From Glycomyces sp. YM15 (GTDB lineage Bacteria; Actinomycetota; Actinomycetes; Mycobacteriales; Micromonosporaceae), in contig NZ_JAERMK010000005.1 in assembly GCF_016918015.1 (NCBI RefSeq), positions 159,917 through 223,916 of the forward strand: a DNA stretch of 64,000 nucleotides, in the 5' to 3' direction. Below, one piece after another: positions 24,913 to 32,952 of this stretch; the first letter of the stretch is position 1, and every line of letters starts with the position of its first letter. The notes under the pieces are model-generated. The model was not told the origin of the DNA and did no database searches. It worked only from the letters and a program-made list of their open reading frames with translations. The position numbers were made by a program, and so were the translations under genes.

Positions 24913-24948
24913 GAGGCCGGTCGGACTAGGTGGAATCCGACCGGCCTC
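24913..24948 (+). terminator. Perfect 13-bp hairpin terminator
   Basis: GAGGCCGGTCGGA pairs exactly with TCCGACCGGCCTC around a 10-nt loop, 11 bp after the stop at 24902. It ends the two-gene orphan unit and also faces the convergent gene at 25008. Confidence 0.8.
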
Positions 24949-25007
24949 ACCTCTACCCAGGGCATGGTGACCGCAGTGGCATGGCGCGGACGAGTTCCGA
25001 GCAAGTC

Positions 25008-25580
25008 TCAGAAGTCGTCGTTAACGAATCTGCTACATGCCTGCTCTATCTCATAGAGAATCGATTCAGTGTCACCCTCGGCAGGGCTGATCCCCTCATC
25101 CTCGAACTCAATGCAAGCCGGCTCATAGTACCGAAAGAGCTCCATAAGGTCGCTGACCTGGTATACACCATCAACATCCTCGAATTCTTGAACGAATTCC
25201 TCCGACCGATCGCTATCGGTCAGTCTGATTCGGAAGGCGGATGGCAGACTATCGGCGTCCACCGTATCCACGAGGTCAGGCTGTTCTGAGAAGGTGTCCT
25301 GGAACCTCTCATAGGCTTCCGCCTGGGACTCGAACTCGAACTGCTCAATCAGTGGATGATCTTGGAGCGCAGATTCAATCTGCTCCAGGACGTCGTCATC
25401 GACGTCGCGATCAAGATAGATGATCACATGATGATCGCCGGGAAACTCATGGGTCGCAACCTGTTCTCCGCGAACCAGAAAATACACGAGCACCCCTGCG
25501 ACCGCGACCCCCACGCACAGGGCCGCAATCGCGAGTTTTCGGCCGAGGGGCATCTTCGCAGTTCCAGTACTCGTAGACAT
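25008..25580 (-). CDS. Stand-alone FtsX extracellular-domain protein
   Basis: A 190-residue protein with one N-terminal membrane anchor (LAIAALCVGVAVAGVLVYFL) and an exported domain resembling the FtsX extracellular domain: HHVIIYLDRDVDDDVLEQIE, then LPSAFRIRLTDSDRSEEFV and FEDVDGVYQVSD. In full FtsX this domain activates peptidoglycan hydrolases, but the permease transmembrane part is absent here. Codon usage is less GC-rich than in neighbours, suggesting transfer. ATG 25580 sits in a perfect palindrome. It may act as a cell-wall hydrolase regulator or an unrelated adaptor. Confidence 0.75.
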   Translation of the reverse strand: MSTSTGTAKMPLGRKLAIAALCVGVAVAGVLVYFLVRGEQVATHEFPGDHHVIIYLDRDVDDDVLEQIESALQDHPLIEQFEFESQAEAYERFQDTFSEQPDLVDTVDADSLPSAFRIRLTDSDRSEEFVQEFEDVDGVYQVSDLMELFRYYEPACIEFEDEGISPAEGDTESILYEIEQACSRFVNDDF

Positions 25581-25586
25581 GTCTAC
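25573..25586. promoter_or_regulatory. 14-bp perfect palindrome over start codon
   Basis: GTAGACATGTCTAC covers the start codon of the FtsX-domain gene. It could be an operator or simply codon chance; no Shine-Dalgarno is visible upstream. Confidence 0.4.
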
Positions 25587-25657
25587 AGGATACTGAGCAA
25601 CGGCAAGTCCCAGGGTACGGACGAAGGCCTGCAACGCTTCCTTGCCGTTGCTCCGCC

Positions 25658-26197
25658 TCAGCTCTGAACGCTGATCGACCCGTGGATCTGCTCGACCGTC
25701 GCGATCTCGCCGTCCTCGGCCCTCAGCTCCCGCTCGGGCACCAACACACTGCCGTACATCATCGAGACGCCCTCCCCCACCTCGATCACGGTCACCCGGA
25801 CCCAGAGCTGCAGGTCCACGTCCCCTTCTTCCTGGTACGTGCTCGGCACAGTGCCGTAGGCGGCGGCCGTGGCGGCCTCGTGGCCGTCAGAGACCGTCAC
25901 CGTCCCTTGCGAAGGCTGCGACGAGCACTTCTCCGGCTGCCTTTGCCAAGCGGTGATTCCCATCGGCGGCAGCAGGATCGCCTGGCTGAATCCGGAGGAC
26001 CGGCTCGTCTGCGCCGACCTCGCTGCCGATCCTCCTACGGTGCAGGAGACACCGGCAGTCGTGAGTTCGCCTGCGCGACGGTCACACTCGTCGACGTCGC
26101 CTCCGGCACCGGTGCGACCAGTCCGGTCGCACCCGCAGCCTCGGCCGCCTTTCGCTGAGGCCGTCCCGTATCTCAGTTGCGTGCACGTCAGGGCCAA
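25658..26197 (-). CDS. Hypothetical protein with uncertain N-terminus
   Basis: The last about 100 residues look coding (high GC3; segments GTVTVSDGHEAATAAAYGTV and LQLWVRVTVIEVGEGVSMMY). The upstream part is doubtful: the frame is open to a TTG at 26197, but a neighbouring frame reads AAGATGLVAPVPEATSTSVT, more like a secreted-protein linker, so a frameshift is possible. An internal ATG at 25963 is the minimal start. It lies 77 bp upstream of the FtsX-domain gene on the same strand. No family recognised. Confidence 0.45.
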   Translation of the reverse strand: MALTCTQLRYGTASAKGGRGCGCDRTGRTGAGGDVDECDRRAGELTTAGVSCTVGGSAARSAQTSRSSGFSQAILLPPMGITAWQRQPEKCSSQPSQGTVTVSDGHEAATAAAYGTVPSTYQEEGDVDLQLWVRVTVIEVGEGVSMMYGSVLVPERELRAEDGEIATVEQIHGSISVQS

Positions 26198-26211
26198 GGG
26201 AAACTCGCTGG

Positions 26212-26961
26212 ATGGTCGATGAGATACCGCTTGCTGGTGGGTTCATCAACGAGGTCGTCTTGAAGGACGGCAGCGTGCGTCGACCAGTCGGCCCGCACTC
26301 ACCGTTCACCCACCGCCTGCTCGAGCACTTCGAGCGTTGTGGATGGCAGGGAGCACCGCGTCTGCTGGGCCTCGACGAACAGGGCCGGGAGATCCTGACC
26401 TTCGTCGGCGGCCACGTCCCCTACAATCTGGACCGCTCCCCGTACGCCGAAACCGATGCCAGCCTGAATCGGTTGGCCACGATGGTTCGCCAGTTCCATG
26501 ACCTCACTGCCGATACGGACCTCTGCGGTGACGCCGAAACGGTCTGCCACAACGACCTGGCCCCGCGGAACACCGTTTACACCGACGAGGCCCAGAGTGC
26601 GCTGCCGGTGGCGTTCATCGACTGGGACGCTGCCGCGCCCGGTGAGCGGATTCATGATGTCGCTCATCTTTGCTGGCAGTACCTACGACTCGGCACGATG
26701 GTCACTGATCTTCCTGAGACCGCTCGGCGCATGCGTCTGGTCGCCGACGCCTACGGCCTGGACCGGCATGGGCGCGCCCGCCTGGTGGATGCGGTGCTGT
26801 GGTGGCAGGATCGCTGCTGGCGCGGGATCGAGGCCGAGGCTGCCGCTGGTGACGCGGCCAAGATCATGCTCGTCGAGATGGACGTGCCCGGATGGATCCG
26901 CACGACATGGCAATGGGTCTGCGATCATCGCTCTGAGCTCGACGCGGCCCTCACCGAATAG
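26212..26961 (+). CDS. Aminoglycoside-phosphotransferase-fold kinase
   Basis: A 249-residue APH/choline-kinase-like protein. The catalytic loop VCHNDLAPRNTV carries Asp and Asn, and FIDWDAAAPGERIHDVAH supplies the metal-binding Asp, so the fold should be active. It is shorter than typical APH(3') enzymes and begins FINEVVLKDGSVRRP with the nucleotide-binding lysine region. Substrate unknown; many such genes are not resistance genes. Followed 23 bp downstream by an SDR gene on the same strand. Confidence 0.82.
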   Translation: MVDEIPLAGGFINEVVLKDGSVRRPVGPHSPFTHRLLEHFERCGWQGAPRLLGLDEQGREILTFVGGHVPYNLDRSPYAETDASLNRLATMVRQFHDLTADTDLCGDAETVCHNDLAPRNTVYTDEAQSALPVAFIDWDAAAPGERIHDVAHLCWQYLRLGTMVTDLPETARRMRLVADAYGLDRHGRARLVDAVLWWQDRCWRGIEAEAAAGDAAKIMLVEMDVPGWIRTTWQWVCDHRSELDAALTE

Positions 26962-26984
26962 CGGAAGGCCTCTAGGGTTCGGGC

Positions 26985-27764
26985 ATGAGCGCACAGGACT
27001 ACCTCGCCGATCTGTTCTCGTTGGAAGGCCGCGTCGCCTTGGTGACCGGCGGGAGTTCCGGCATCGGCAAGGCCATCGCAGCGGCTCTGGCGAACGCGGG
27101 CGCGAAGGTCGTGGTCGTCGCGCGCGGCCGGGATGCCTTGACCGCCACGGTCAATGAACTCACCGGCCAGGGGTGCAAGGCGGCCTGGGTGAGCGCCGAC
27201 CTGAGCGGCCGTGACGACATCCGCGACGCGGGAGAAGAAGCCGCTGCAGTCTTCGGCGAGCCGGAAATCCTCGTCAACTCGGCCGGGATCAACCTGCGAC
27301 CGCCGATGGGCGACATCGACGAAGCGGTCTGGGACACGACCATGACCGTGAACCTCGAAGCGCCCTTCCTGCTCGGCCAGCGCTTCGGTCCGGGCATGGC
27401 CGAGCGCGGGTTCGGGCGGATCATCCACGTCACCTCCCAGCAGGCGCACCGGGCGTTCGTCCAGAGCGGCGCCTACGGCGTTTCCAAGGGCGCCTTGGAA
27501 TCCCTCGCCCGGTCGCAGGCCGAGGCGTGGTCCCCGCACGGCGTCACCTGCAACACGCTGGTGCCGGGGTTCGTGATGACGCCGCTGAACGAGCGGCTCG
27601 CCTCCGATCCCGAGCAGGTGTCGGCGCTGGCCGCGCGGACGATGACCGGCCGCAACGGTCTGGCGGAGGACTTCGCGGGGGCGGCCGTGTTCCTCGCGAG
27701 CCGCGCTTCCGCGTACGTGACGGGCCAGTCGATCTTCGTCGACGGTGGCCTGTCCGTCCACTAG
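26985..27764 (+). CDS. SDR family oxidoreductase
   Basis: A 259-residue classical short-chain dehydrogenase of the gluconate-5-dehydrogenase-like group. Motifs: VTGGSSGIGKA cofactor loop, NSAGINLR, Ser in HVTSQQAH, YGVSKGA (Tyr, Lys) and the C-terminal SAYVTGQSIFVDGG. All catalytic residues are present. Probably acts on a sugar or hydroxy acid. It is co-directional with the phosphotransferase 23 bp upstream; its 3' end is 9 bp from the convergent membrane-protein gene. Confidence 0.88.
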   Translation: MSAQDYLADLFSLEGRVALVTGGSSGIGKAIAAALANAGAKVVVVARGRDALTATVNELTGQGCKAAWVSADLSGRDDIRDAGEEAAAVFGEPEILVNSAGINLRPPMGDIDEAVWDTTMTVNLEAPFLLGQRFGPGMAERGFGRIIHVTSQQAHRAFVQSGAYGVSKGALESLARSQAEAWSPHGVTCNTLVPGFVMTPLNERLASDPEQVSALAARTMTGRNGLAEDFAGAAVFLASRASAYVTGQSIFVDGGLSVH

Positions 27765-27773
27765 GACCTGTCT

Positions 27774-28367
27774 TCAGGCTGTGTGGATGTGGTTCCTTGA
27801 GTTCTGCACTGCCAGCAGGATGACGACGAGCGTCGATCCGACGGTCAGCAATGACAGCGAGATCCACTGCAAAGCAGTGAGCCAGGCGGGAGTGGCTTCG
27901 AGGACAGCGCTCGATATTCGGTCGTTGTACGGTTCGCCGATGGGCGACATCCCGCCGAATGCCCGAAGGGCGATGCCACCGATGCCGCAGAAGCCCAGGG
28001 AGATGCCTGCGAGAATCAAGCCGAGGATCCTCGCAGAGCGCTTCCCGCGGTGGTCGAGTGGCCCCAGCACGAGGTGGAGCGCCGCCAGGAGGAGGTATGT
28101 CCAGGCGGTGATCTTCAACTGGGCGATCGCGATCGTTGCGTCCATCCCCGCCGAGAAGTCGGCGACGGCAGAGGACGAGTCGGCCGTCAGTTCTTCACCG
28201 ACGGCGTCGTCGATGTCGCCTTGCATCACGAGCAGGCCGATGCCGGTGGCGAACAGGGTGAGCGCGGTGAGGTACATCGTCAATGGCACGGCCCGGACCA
28301 ATGCCGGACGCGGACGCTCCCGTTGCGGCAGTGTCGGCGGAGACGGTGGCGGCGGTATATCGGCCAT
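27774..28367 (-). CDS. Four-helix membrane protein, unknown function
   Basis: A 197-residue protein with a Pro-rich cytoplasmic N-terminus and about four membrane segments (about 27-50, 80-103, 113-135, 163-188), with an external acidic loop after the first. No family recognised; the layout resembles DUF-type actinobacterial four-helix proteins. It stands alone between the SDR gene and the insertion-sequence region. Confidence 0.7.
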   Translation of the reverse strand: MADIPPPPSPPTLPQRERPRPALVRAVPLTMYLTALTLFATGIGLLVMQGDIDDAVGEELTADSSSAVADFSAGMDATIAIAQLKITAWTYLLLAALHLVLGPLDHRGKRSARILGLILAGISLGFCGIGGIALRAFGGMSPIGEPYNDRISSAVLEATPAWLTALQWISLSLLTVGSTLVVILLAVQNSRNHIHTA

Positions 28368-28589
28368 CTCGGACTCCTTCGAGGTCGTGGGGCCTTGCGC
28401 CAGCGTACGAAACCGGCGCTTTGTAGGGGTGACCGGCGACGATCAGGTCGGATCCGGTCGATCCGTTCTGCTTTCGGCCCAGTGAGCCTTTCCCGGCAAG
28501 GCCCCTCTTGCTTTCCGTGATGAGATCTCCTGAGGCGCAACAAAGCCCCCTCCTGAACAATGGAGTTACCACCCAACATCGTTGCGCCA

Positions 28590-28830
28590 GAAGAGCTGAT
28601 GTCCTGGCCGCCCAGGTACCCTCGCTGGCCGAGGTGATCGAAGCCGGGCACGAGCATGTGGGCCTGGACGGGATCCTGATCCCGATCGACAAGGCGCACG
28701 TTGAAGGGCCCACGAAGGGCGTTGACCTGTGGTGGTCGGGCAAGCACGCCGCGCACGGCGGCAATATCCAGGTGGTCTCCGCCCCGGACGGGTTCCCGAT
28801 GTGGGTCTCCGACGTCCGCCCCAGCCGCTA
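28590..28830 (+). pseudogene. IS5-type (DDE Tnp4) transposase relic, 5' fragment
   Basis: The frame reads VLAAQVPSLAEVIEAGHEHV, GLDGILIPIDKAHVEGPTKG, WSGKHAAHGGNIQVVSAPDG and MWVSDVRPSR. This is the central DDE region of IS5-family transposases (LIPID first Asp, SGKH block). The N-terminus is missing and the gene is cut at 28830 by the IS630-type element; its continuation is at 29730. Confidence 0.75.
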
Positions 28831-28854
28831 CTGATCTTGTAGTTTCGGGGTCTG
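28831..28854 (+). repeat. Left terminal inverted repeat
   Basis: Begins CTGATCTTGTAGTTTCGG and ends GGTCTG; differs from the right copy only at positions 5-6 (TC against CT). Confidence 0.85.
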
Positions 28855-29698
28855 ATGGCGTGTCCGTTTGGCGCGGTGTTCGTTGATTCCTGTGTGAGGT
28901 ACGGGGATGGCGGCGGTTTGAATGCCGCCGCGCGGGCGAAGCGCGAGGCGGTCCGGATGGAGGCCGCGGCGATGTTCGCTGCGGGGGCGCATCCGCTGGA
29001 GGTCGCCCGGCGGTTCGAGGTGTCGGACAAGACCGGCTATCAATGGCATCGGACCTGGAAGACCGGTGGCGCGGAGGCGTTGGCGTCCAAAGGCCCTTCG
29101 GGTCCGGACTCGCTGCTTGATGCCACGCAGCGGCAGGCTCTCGAACAGGCGCTGGAGGCCGGCCCCGCGGCCGCCGGGCTCGGTCAGGACCAGCGGTGGA
29201 CGCTGGTGCGCGTCCGCGCGCTGATCGATGCGATGTTCGGCATCACCTACAGCCTCAAGGGCGTCGCCCTGGTGCTCCATGCGATGGACTGGACGGTACA
29301 GGTTCCCGACGCAAAGGCCTCGGACCGCGACGAGGAGGCGATCACCTCCTGGCGCAACGAAACCTGGCCTGCGGTAAAAGGACGGCGCGCAGGCTGGGCG
29401 CGTGGATCTGCTTCATGGACGAGTCCTCGCACACGCTGATACCAGCCCGGTCCCGCACCTGGGGCCGTCGCGGGAAGACTCCGGTCATCAAGGTCCGCAA
29501 GCGAGGCTCGGGCCGGGTCTCACTCGCAGGACTCTGCGCCCACCGACTTGGTCACTGCTCAAGCGCCGCATCGCCAACACCCTCATCGAAGGCGTCGACC
29601 ATCTCCTCGCTCTGGTCCGAGAACACTTGAACCACATACAGGCCCGCACCGACCTCATCGACGGCATGTTCGCCGGCACCGGGATCAGACCCCCGTAA
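28855..29698 (+). pseudogene. IS630-family transposase, frameshifted and internally deleted
   Basis: Frame 1 gives the N-terminal HTH part (HPLEVARRFEVSDKTGYQWH, RWTLVRVRALIDAMFGITYS, ETWPAVK). At AAAAG (29376-29380) the reading must slip back one base to continue ARRLGAWICFMDESSHTL and RSRTWGRRGKTPVIKV (first Asp of DDE). Near 29540 it jumps frame to TWSLLKRRIANTLIEGVDHL and IDGMFAGTGIRPP. The segment with the second Asp and NPxE is missing, so the protein is dead. The A4-G slip could be programmed, as known in some IS630 members, or decay. Confidence 0.8.
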
Positions 29699-29703
29699 CC
29701 AGC

Positions 29704-29727
29704 CAGACCCCGAAACTACAAAGTCAG
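29704..29727 (-). repeat. Right terminal inverted repeat
   Basis: Reverse complement begins CTGACTTTGTAGTTTCGG and matches the left end at 22 of 24 positions. Confidence 0.85.
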
Positions 29728-29729
29728 TA

Positions 29730-30077
29730 GTACGACTCGACCGCCGCCATCGCCGCCGGACTCGATGTCTGGTTCGCCCATCTCAACACCGAGGACGAGG
29801 CCAGGCGGCTGTTGGTCCTGGTCGGCCTGGGGTGAGCAGTTCGCCGATGCCGAGCCGGTCCGCTTGCCGCACAAGAAACCCAAGGGTCAACTGACTGTGG
29901 ATCAGCGGCAGTACAACAAGGCCCTCGGCGCGCTCCGGGCCATGGCTGAGAAGGCCAACGCCGATTTGAAGATGCGCTTCCGCGCTGCGCCGGATCGGTC
30001 TCAATCCCTGACGGATCGGTGTCATCGCCCGCGCCTGCCACGCCGTGTTCCAGCACGAACACGCCCGGATCGCGTGA
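29730..30077 (+). pseudogene. IS5-type transposase relic, 3' fragment
   Basis: Continuation of the relic cut by the IS630-type element. Segments in shifting frames read STAAIAAGLDVWFAHLNTED, then LPHKKPKGQLTVDQRQYNKA and LRAMAEKANADLKMRF, and finally RIGVIARACHAVFQHEHARIA with a stop at 30075-30077. KKPKG and NKALGALRAMAEKAN are the C-terminal IS5 Tnp4 blocks. At least two frameshifts and an in-frame stop are present. Confidence 0.75.
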
Positions 30078-30148
30078 GATTCACCGGAAGCAACGATCAC
30101 CGCGCACAGGATGCCCCACTGTCATAGGCATCTGGCAGGGTGCAGTTC

Positions 30149-30667
30149 ATGAGCGATGATCTGCAAGGCCAGCGCGCCTACGTTCTGGAGAAGACCTACA
30201 CCGGTCAAATGGACTGGAGCTTGTTCTTCGTTTACAGTCGGCGTGAGCACATCCGCTCTCTGCTACGGGACTTGTTCCTCGACAATCCAGATCCGAACGT
30301 GATCGCCGGCCAGATCAGCATGCATGACGATGGTGAGAGCGCAGATCTGTGGCTGATCGAGCACGGCCGTCGCACCGGCCAGGTCGACCTGCGCCCGTTC
30401 ATCCAGGAGAGTAATGAAGGGGGGATTGATATCGACTGGCCCGCATTCGACGCTGCGGTACCCGCCGCTCTGGCTGGAACTCCGCTCCAGCATGGTGAAG
30501 CGCTCCAGTTGCGGGAGGCGAAGATGGACTTCCAGAACACCATCAGCGAGCTGGGAAACCTCTACCCAGACCACCCCGTTAGCTATGGGATGCAGGTATG
30601 GGTGGACGGAGTGATGTCCAATCAGCCTTACGAGGTCTACACTGACCCCGATCCAGAATCTGCGTAA
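30149..30667 (+). CDS. Hypothetical protein, 172 residues
   Basis: I do not recognise this protein. It is soluble and acidic, with predicted alpha/beta character (MDWSLFFVYSRREHIRSLLR; SADLWLIEHGRRTG; VSYGMQVWVDGVMSNQPY). I start at ATG 30149, with GGCAGGG upstream; GTG 30140 is an alternative. Codon use is less GC-biased than in the core genes, and it abuts the IS relic, so recent acquisition is likely. Size and composition would suit an immunity-like protein, but no toxin is adjacent. Confidence 0.6.
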   Translation: MSDDLQGQRAYVLEKTYTGQMDWSLFFVYSRREHIRSLLRDLFLDNPDPNVIAGQISMHDDGESADLWLIEHGRRTGQVDLRPFIQESNEGGIDIDWPAFDAAVPAALAGTPLQHGEALQLREAKMDFQNTISELGNLYPDHPVSYGMQVWVDGVMSNQPYEVYTDPDPESA

Positions 30668-30963
30668 CACGGGCTTTCTGAGCCGCTCACGGGAAGACGA
30701 CCGTGCAGTCACGAGCGCGACCTCCAGGTGCTATCTCCCAAAGGGAGCCTATGCGTCTACCGGGGGTGCACCACGCCCCTGGCTCGCTGCGCCCAGCGCG
30801 AACATGGCCAAACCGCAGAAACCTCACTGAATGCAACGAATGCCTTGCAGGGAAAAGCTCAGTGTGCTGCGGCCGGCCCCTGGCCGGCGCGGGTCGGCGA
30901 TAGTAGTCTGTGCCGGACCATCTGTCACCTTGCGGGCCTTGCGCTCCGAAAGGAACCCCCTCA
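30668..30963. other. Intergenic region without gene
   Basis: No coding signal. It holds a small 7-bp hairpin, GCCGGCC-CCT-GGCCGGC at 30872-30888, and the ribosome-binding site AAAGGAA for the sulfotransferase. Confidence 0.4.
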
Positions 30964-32169
30964 ATGAGCCGGACCACCCTTACCGCCGCGTTCGTGAACG
31001 CGATGCTGCGGCCCTCTTTCAAAAGCCGCAAGCGGCCCCTCGAGACCTGGCAGCGGACGGTCGCGGCCGTCGAGAAGTCAACCGGATGGTCCACCGCCGG
31101 AGACGAGGAGTTCGCCGCCGACCTGGGCTTCCACCTGCAGTGCCTTGCCGAGGAGCGGCAGCTGACGCCGCTCGGCTGGCAGTCGGCGATCGAGGACGCC
31201 AAGAAGCGCCTGGAAAACCGGCTGCGGATCCGCCAGCGGATCATCGAGCACCCGGAGATCGCCGACGAGAAGATCGTGTCCCCAGTGTTCGTCGTGGGCC
31301 TGCCGCGTACAGCGACCACGCTGGCGCACAAGATCCTCGCGGGCTCCGACGCGCACCGCGGCCCGCTCATGTGGGAGATGATGCACACCGACCTCCCGCA
31401 GCACCGCGCCGCGGCCGAGAAGACCATCAAGACCATCGAGTCCGGGACGCGCATGATGGTCAAGTTCTCACCGTCATGGGAGGTCATTCACCCGATGCGG
31501 GTGCACTCACCCGAGGAGTCGATGCTGCTCCTGCCGCACGGCACGTATCACCTGATCCTGCGCGCGGGGCTGCCCGAATACCGGCGCTGGCTGAGCGGGC
31601 GGGACTGCACGGCCGACTACCTGTACTTGAAGCGGGCGCTGCAGGTGCTGCAGCACGGGCGCGAGCCGAAGCGCTGGATGCTCAAGTACCCGGCGCACCT
31701 GAACGACCTCGACGTGATCCGGAAGGTCTTCCCGGACGCGACGATCGTTTGGACGCACCGCGATCCGACCACGGTCATGGGCTCGGTGTGCTCGCTGATG
31801 GAGACCTCTTGGTCGCTGTACCAGCGCCGCCTGGACCTCGACGAGATCGGACAGGTGGCGCTGACGCTGCTCGTCGAGTCGATCGAGCGGGGCCGGCAGT
31901 CGCGCCTCAGGCTCCCGAGCGAGTCCATCGTGGATGTTCCGTACCACCGGCTCAACTCGGACCCGGCGAACGAGGTTCCGAAGCTGTACAAGGCGATCGG
32001 CGCCGAGTGGACCCACAAGGACGCGGGGAACCTCGAGAACGTGCTGGCCCGTCCGGTGCGCGACCGCCGCCACGAGTACTCGCTCTCGCGCTACGGCCTG
32101 TCGATCCAGGGGGTGGAGGACGCCTTCGGCGACTACACCCGCCTGTGCGGCACTCTCAACTCCCGATGA
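30964..32169 (+). CDS. Sulfotransferase family protein
   Basis: A 401-residue PAPS-dependent sulfotransferase (Sulfotransfer_3 type). The 5'-phosphosulfate loop is FVVGLPRTATTLAHKIL and the 3'-phosphate segment is IVWTHRDPTTVMGSVCSL. Similar actinobacterial proteins act on lipids or glycolipids (Stf-like); the acceptor is unknown. I start at ATG 30964 after AAAGGAA. No signal peptide. A 16-bp terminator follows. Confidence 0.87.
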   Translation: MSRTTLTAAFVNAMLRPSFKSRKRPLETWQRTVAAVEKSTGWSTAGDEEFAADLGFHLQCLAEERQLTPLGWQSAIEDAKKRLENRLRIRQRIIEHPEIADEKIVSPVFVVGLPRTATTLAHKILAGSDAHRGPLMWEMMHTDLPQHRAAAEKTIKTIESGTRMMVKFSPSWEVIHPMRVHSPEESMLLLPHGTYHLILRAGLPEYRRWLSGRDCTADYLYLKRALQVLQHGREPKRWMLKYPAHLNDLDVIRKVFPDATIVWTHRDPTTVMGSVCSLMETSWSLYQRRLDLDEIGQVALTLLVESIERGRQSRLRLPSESIVDVPYHRLNSDPANEVPKLYKAIGAEWTHKDAGNLENVLARPVRDRRHEYSLSRYGLSIQGVEDAFGDYTRLCGTLNSR

Positions 32170-32177
32170 CGTTCGCG

Positions 32178-32212
32178 AGGGGCGGCCGCATCCGGTGGAT
32201 GCGGCCGCCCCT
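32178..32212. terminator. Perfect 16-bp bidirectional terminator hairpin
   Basis: AGGGGCGGCCGCATCC pairs exactly with GGATGCGGCCGCCCCT around a 3-nt loop, between the convergent sulfotransferase and small coiled-coil genes. Confidence 0.85.
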
Positions 32213-32222
32213 TGCGATGCGG

Positions 32223-32483
32223 TCAGAGACCGGTCTGACCCCGGAAGTCCTCGACGGACCCCTGGGCGCCCTCGACGCCTTCCTGCACTTGGCCCTGCGC
32301 GTTCTCCACGCTTTCCTGGGCCTGCCCCTGGAAGTCTTCGGCGGCTCCGCCCACCTGCTCGCCGAGCTGGTCGACCGGTGCGTCCGCGACGCCGCCGATC
32401 ATCTCCTCGGCCTTGCCTTTGACGTCTTCGACGGCCCCCGAGAACATGTCCTTCAACTCGTTGAACTTGTCCGCAAAACCCAT
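32223..32483 (-). CDS. Small amphipathic (CsbD-like/MT0933-like) protein
   Basis: An 86-residue helical protein opening MGFADKFNELKDMFSGAVED, then rich in Gln, Glu, Val and Gly heptad/undecad patterns (EDFQGQAQESVENAQGQVQE). It resembles CsbD-like stress proteins and the mycobacterial MT0933-type small proteins, both helical and non-enzymatic. ATG 32483 follows AAGGGGG. Function unknown; assignment to either family is tentative. Confidence 0.7.
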   Translation of the reverse strand: MGFADKFNELKDMFSGAVEDVKGKAEEMIGGVADAPVDQLGEQVGGAAEDFQGQAQESVENAQGQVQEGVEGAQGSVEDFRGQTGL

Positions 32484-32773
32484 GGCGTACCCCCTTGTTC
32501 GCGTTGGCATGTCCAACTATAGGGGTTTGCGCCGAAAAGACGAAATCCTCCGACATGAAACGTCACGGCCCGCTCCCGAAGCGGAGGCGGGCCGGTTTTC
32601 GCGGTGGTCATGGCGACCATAGTGGTCGCCGCGAGCACGAAGCCGCTCACGCCGACCACGACCGCGGTCTTGGTTCGTGTTCTGGACAGGTGGAGTCGCT
32701 CCTTCAAGGGCGTCGCTCGGATCGGGGCGCGCCCAATCGGACGCGGCCTCGTCGTCACATCGCCACTATGCAT
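32453..32773 (-). CDS. Possible small single-helix membrane protein
   Basis: A reading frame encodes RTRTKTAVVVGVSGFVLAAT with high GC3, a believable membrane segment, after an AAGGAG site. The start is unclear (ATG 32773, or a TTG near the AAGGAG), and the 3' part crosses a hairpin and overlaps the next gene's start. The helix region may be real coding while the end is not. Confidence 0.3.
   Translation of the reverse strand: MHSGDVTTRPRPIGRAPIRATPLKERLHLSRTRTKTAVVVGVSGFVLAATTMVAMTTAKTGPPPLRERAVTFHVGGFRLFGANPYSWTCQREQGGTPWVLRTSSTS
32567..32599 (+). terminator. Hairpin followed by T run
   Basis: GGCCCGCTCC pairs with GGAGGCGGGCC (one bulge), followed by GGTTTT on the plus strand. It looks like a Rho-independent terminator in the plus direction although no plus-strand gene ends nearby, which raises the possibility of a short transcript. 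Confidence 0.4.
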
Positions 32774-32952
32774 GCAAATGCGAAAAAAACGCGATTTGTC
32801 CACCGAGCCGAGGCAAGGGGTTTCCACATGTCAATATGTGAATGCGATCGATTGCCGCGAAGTTCTTTCCGAGCACCCGTCTGGTTTCCGCCCCGCCGCC
32901 CGTCAGCACCAGTGCAAGGCCGAACCACTCCAGACAGCGAAGGAAGACAACG

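Larger units (their letters stand above)
28831..29727 (+). mobile_element. Defective IS630-family insertion sequence, 897 bp
   Basis: The element is bounded by 24-bp terminal inverted repeats matching at 22 of 24 positions and flanked on both sides by TA (28829-28830 and 29728-29729), the IS630/Tc1-type target duplication. It sits inside an IS5-type transposase relic. Its own transposase frame is broken and deleted, so it cannot move by itself. Confidence 0.85.

Noticed and set aside
26212..26961. Aminoglycoside resistance kinase
   Set aside because: Only the kinase fold is clear; length and sequence do not place it in a named APH class.
30668..30963. Possible tRNA or small RNA
   Set aside because: No cloverleaf or T-loop pattern can be folded by eye; only a short 7-bp hairpin is present.
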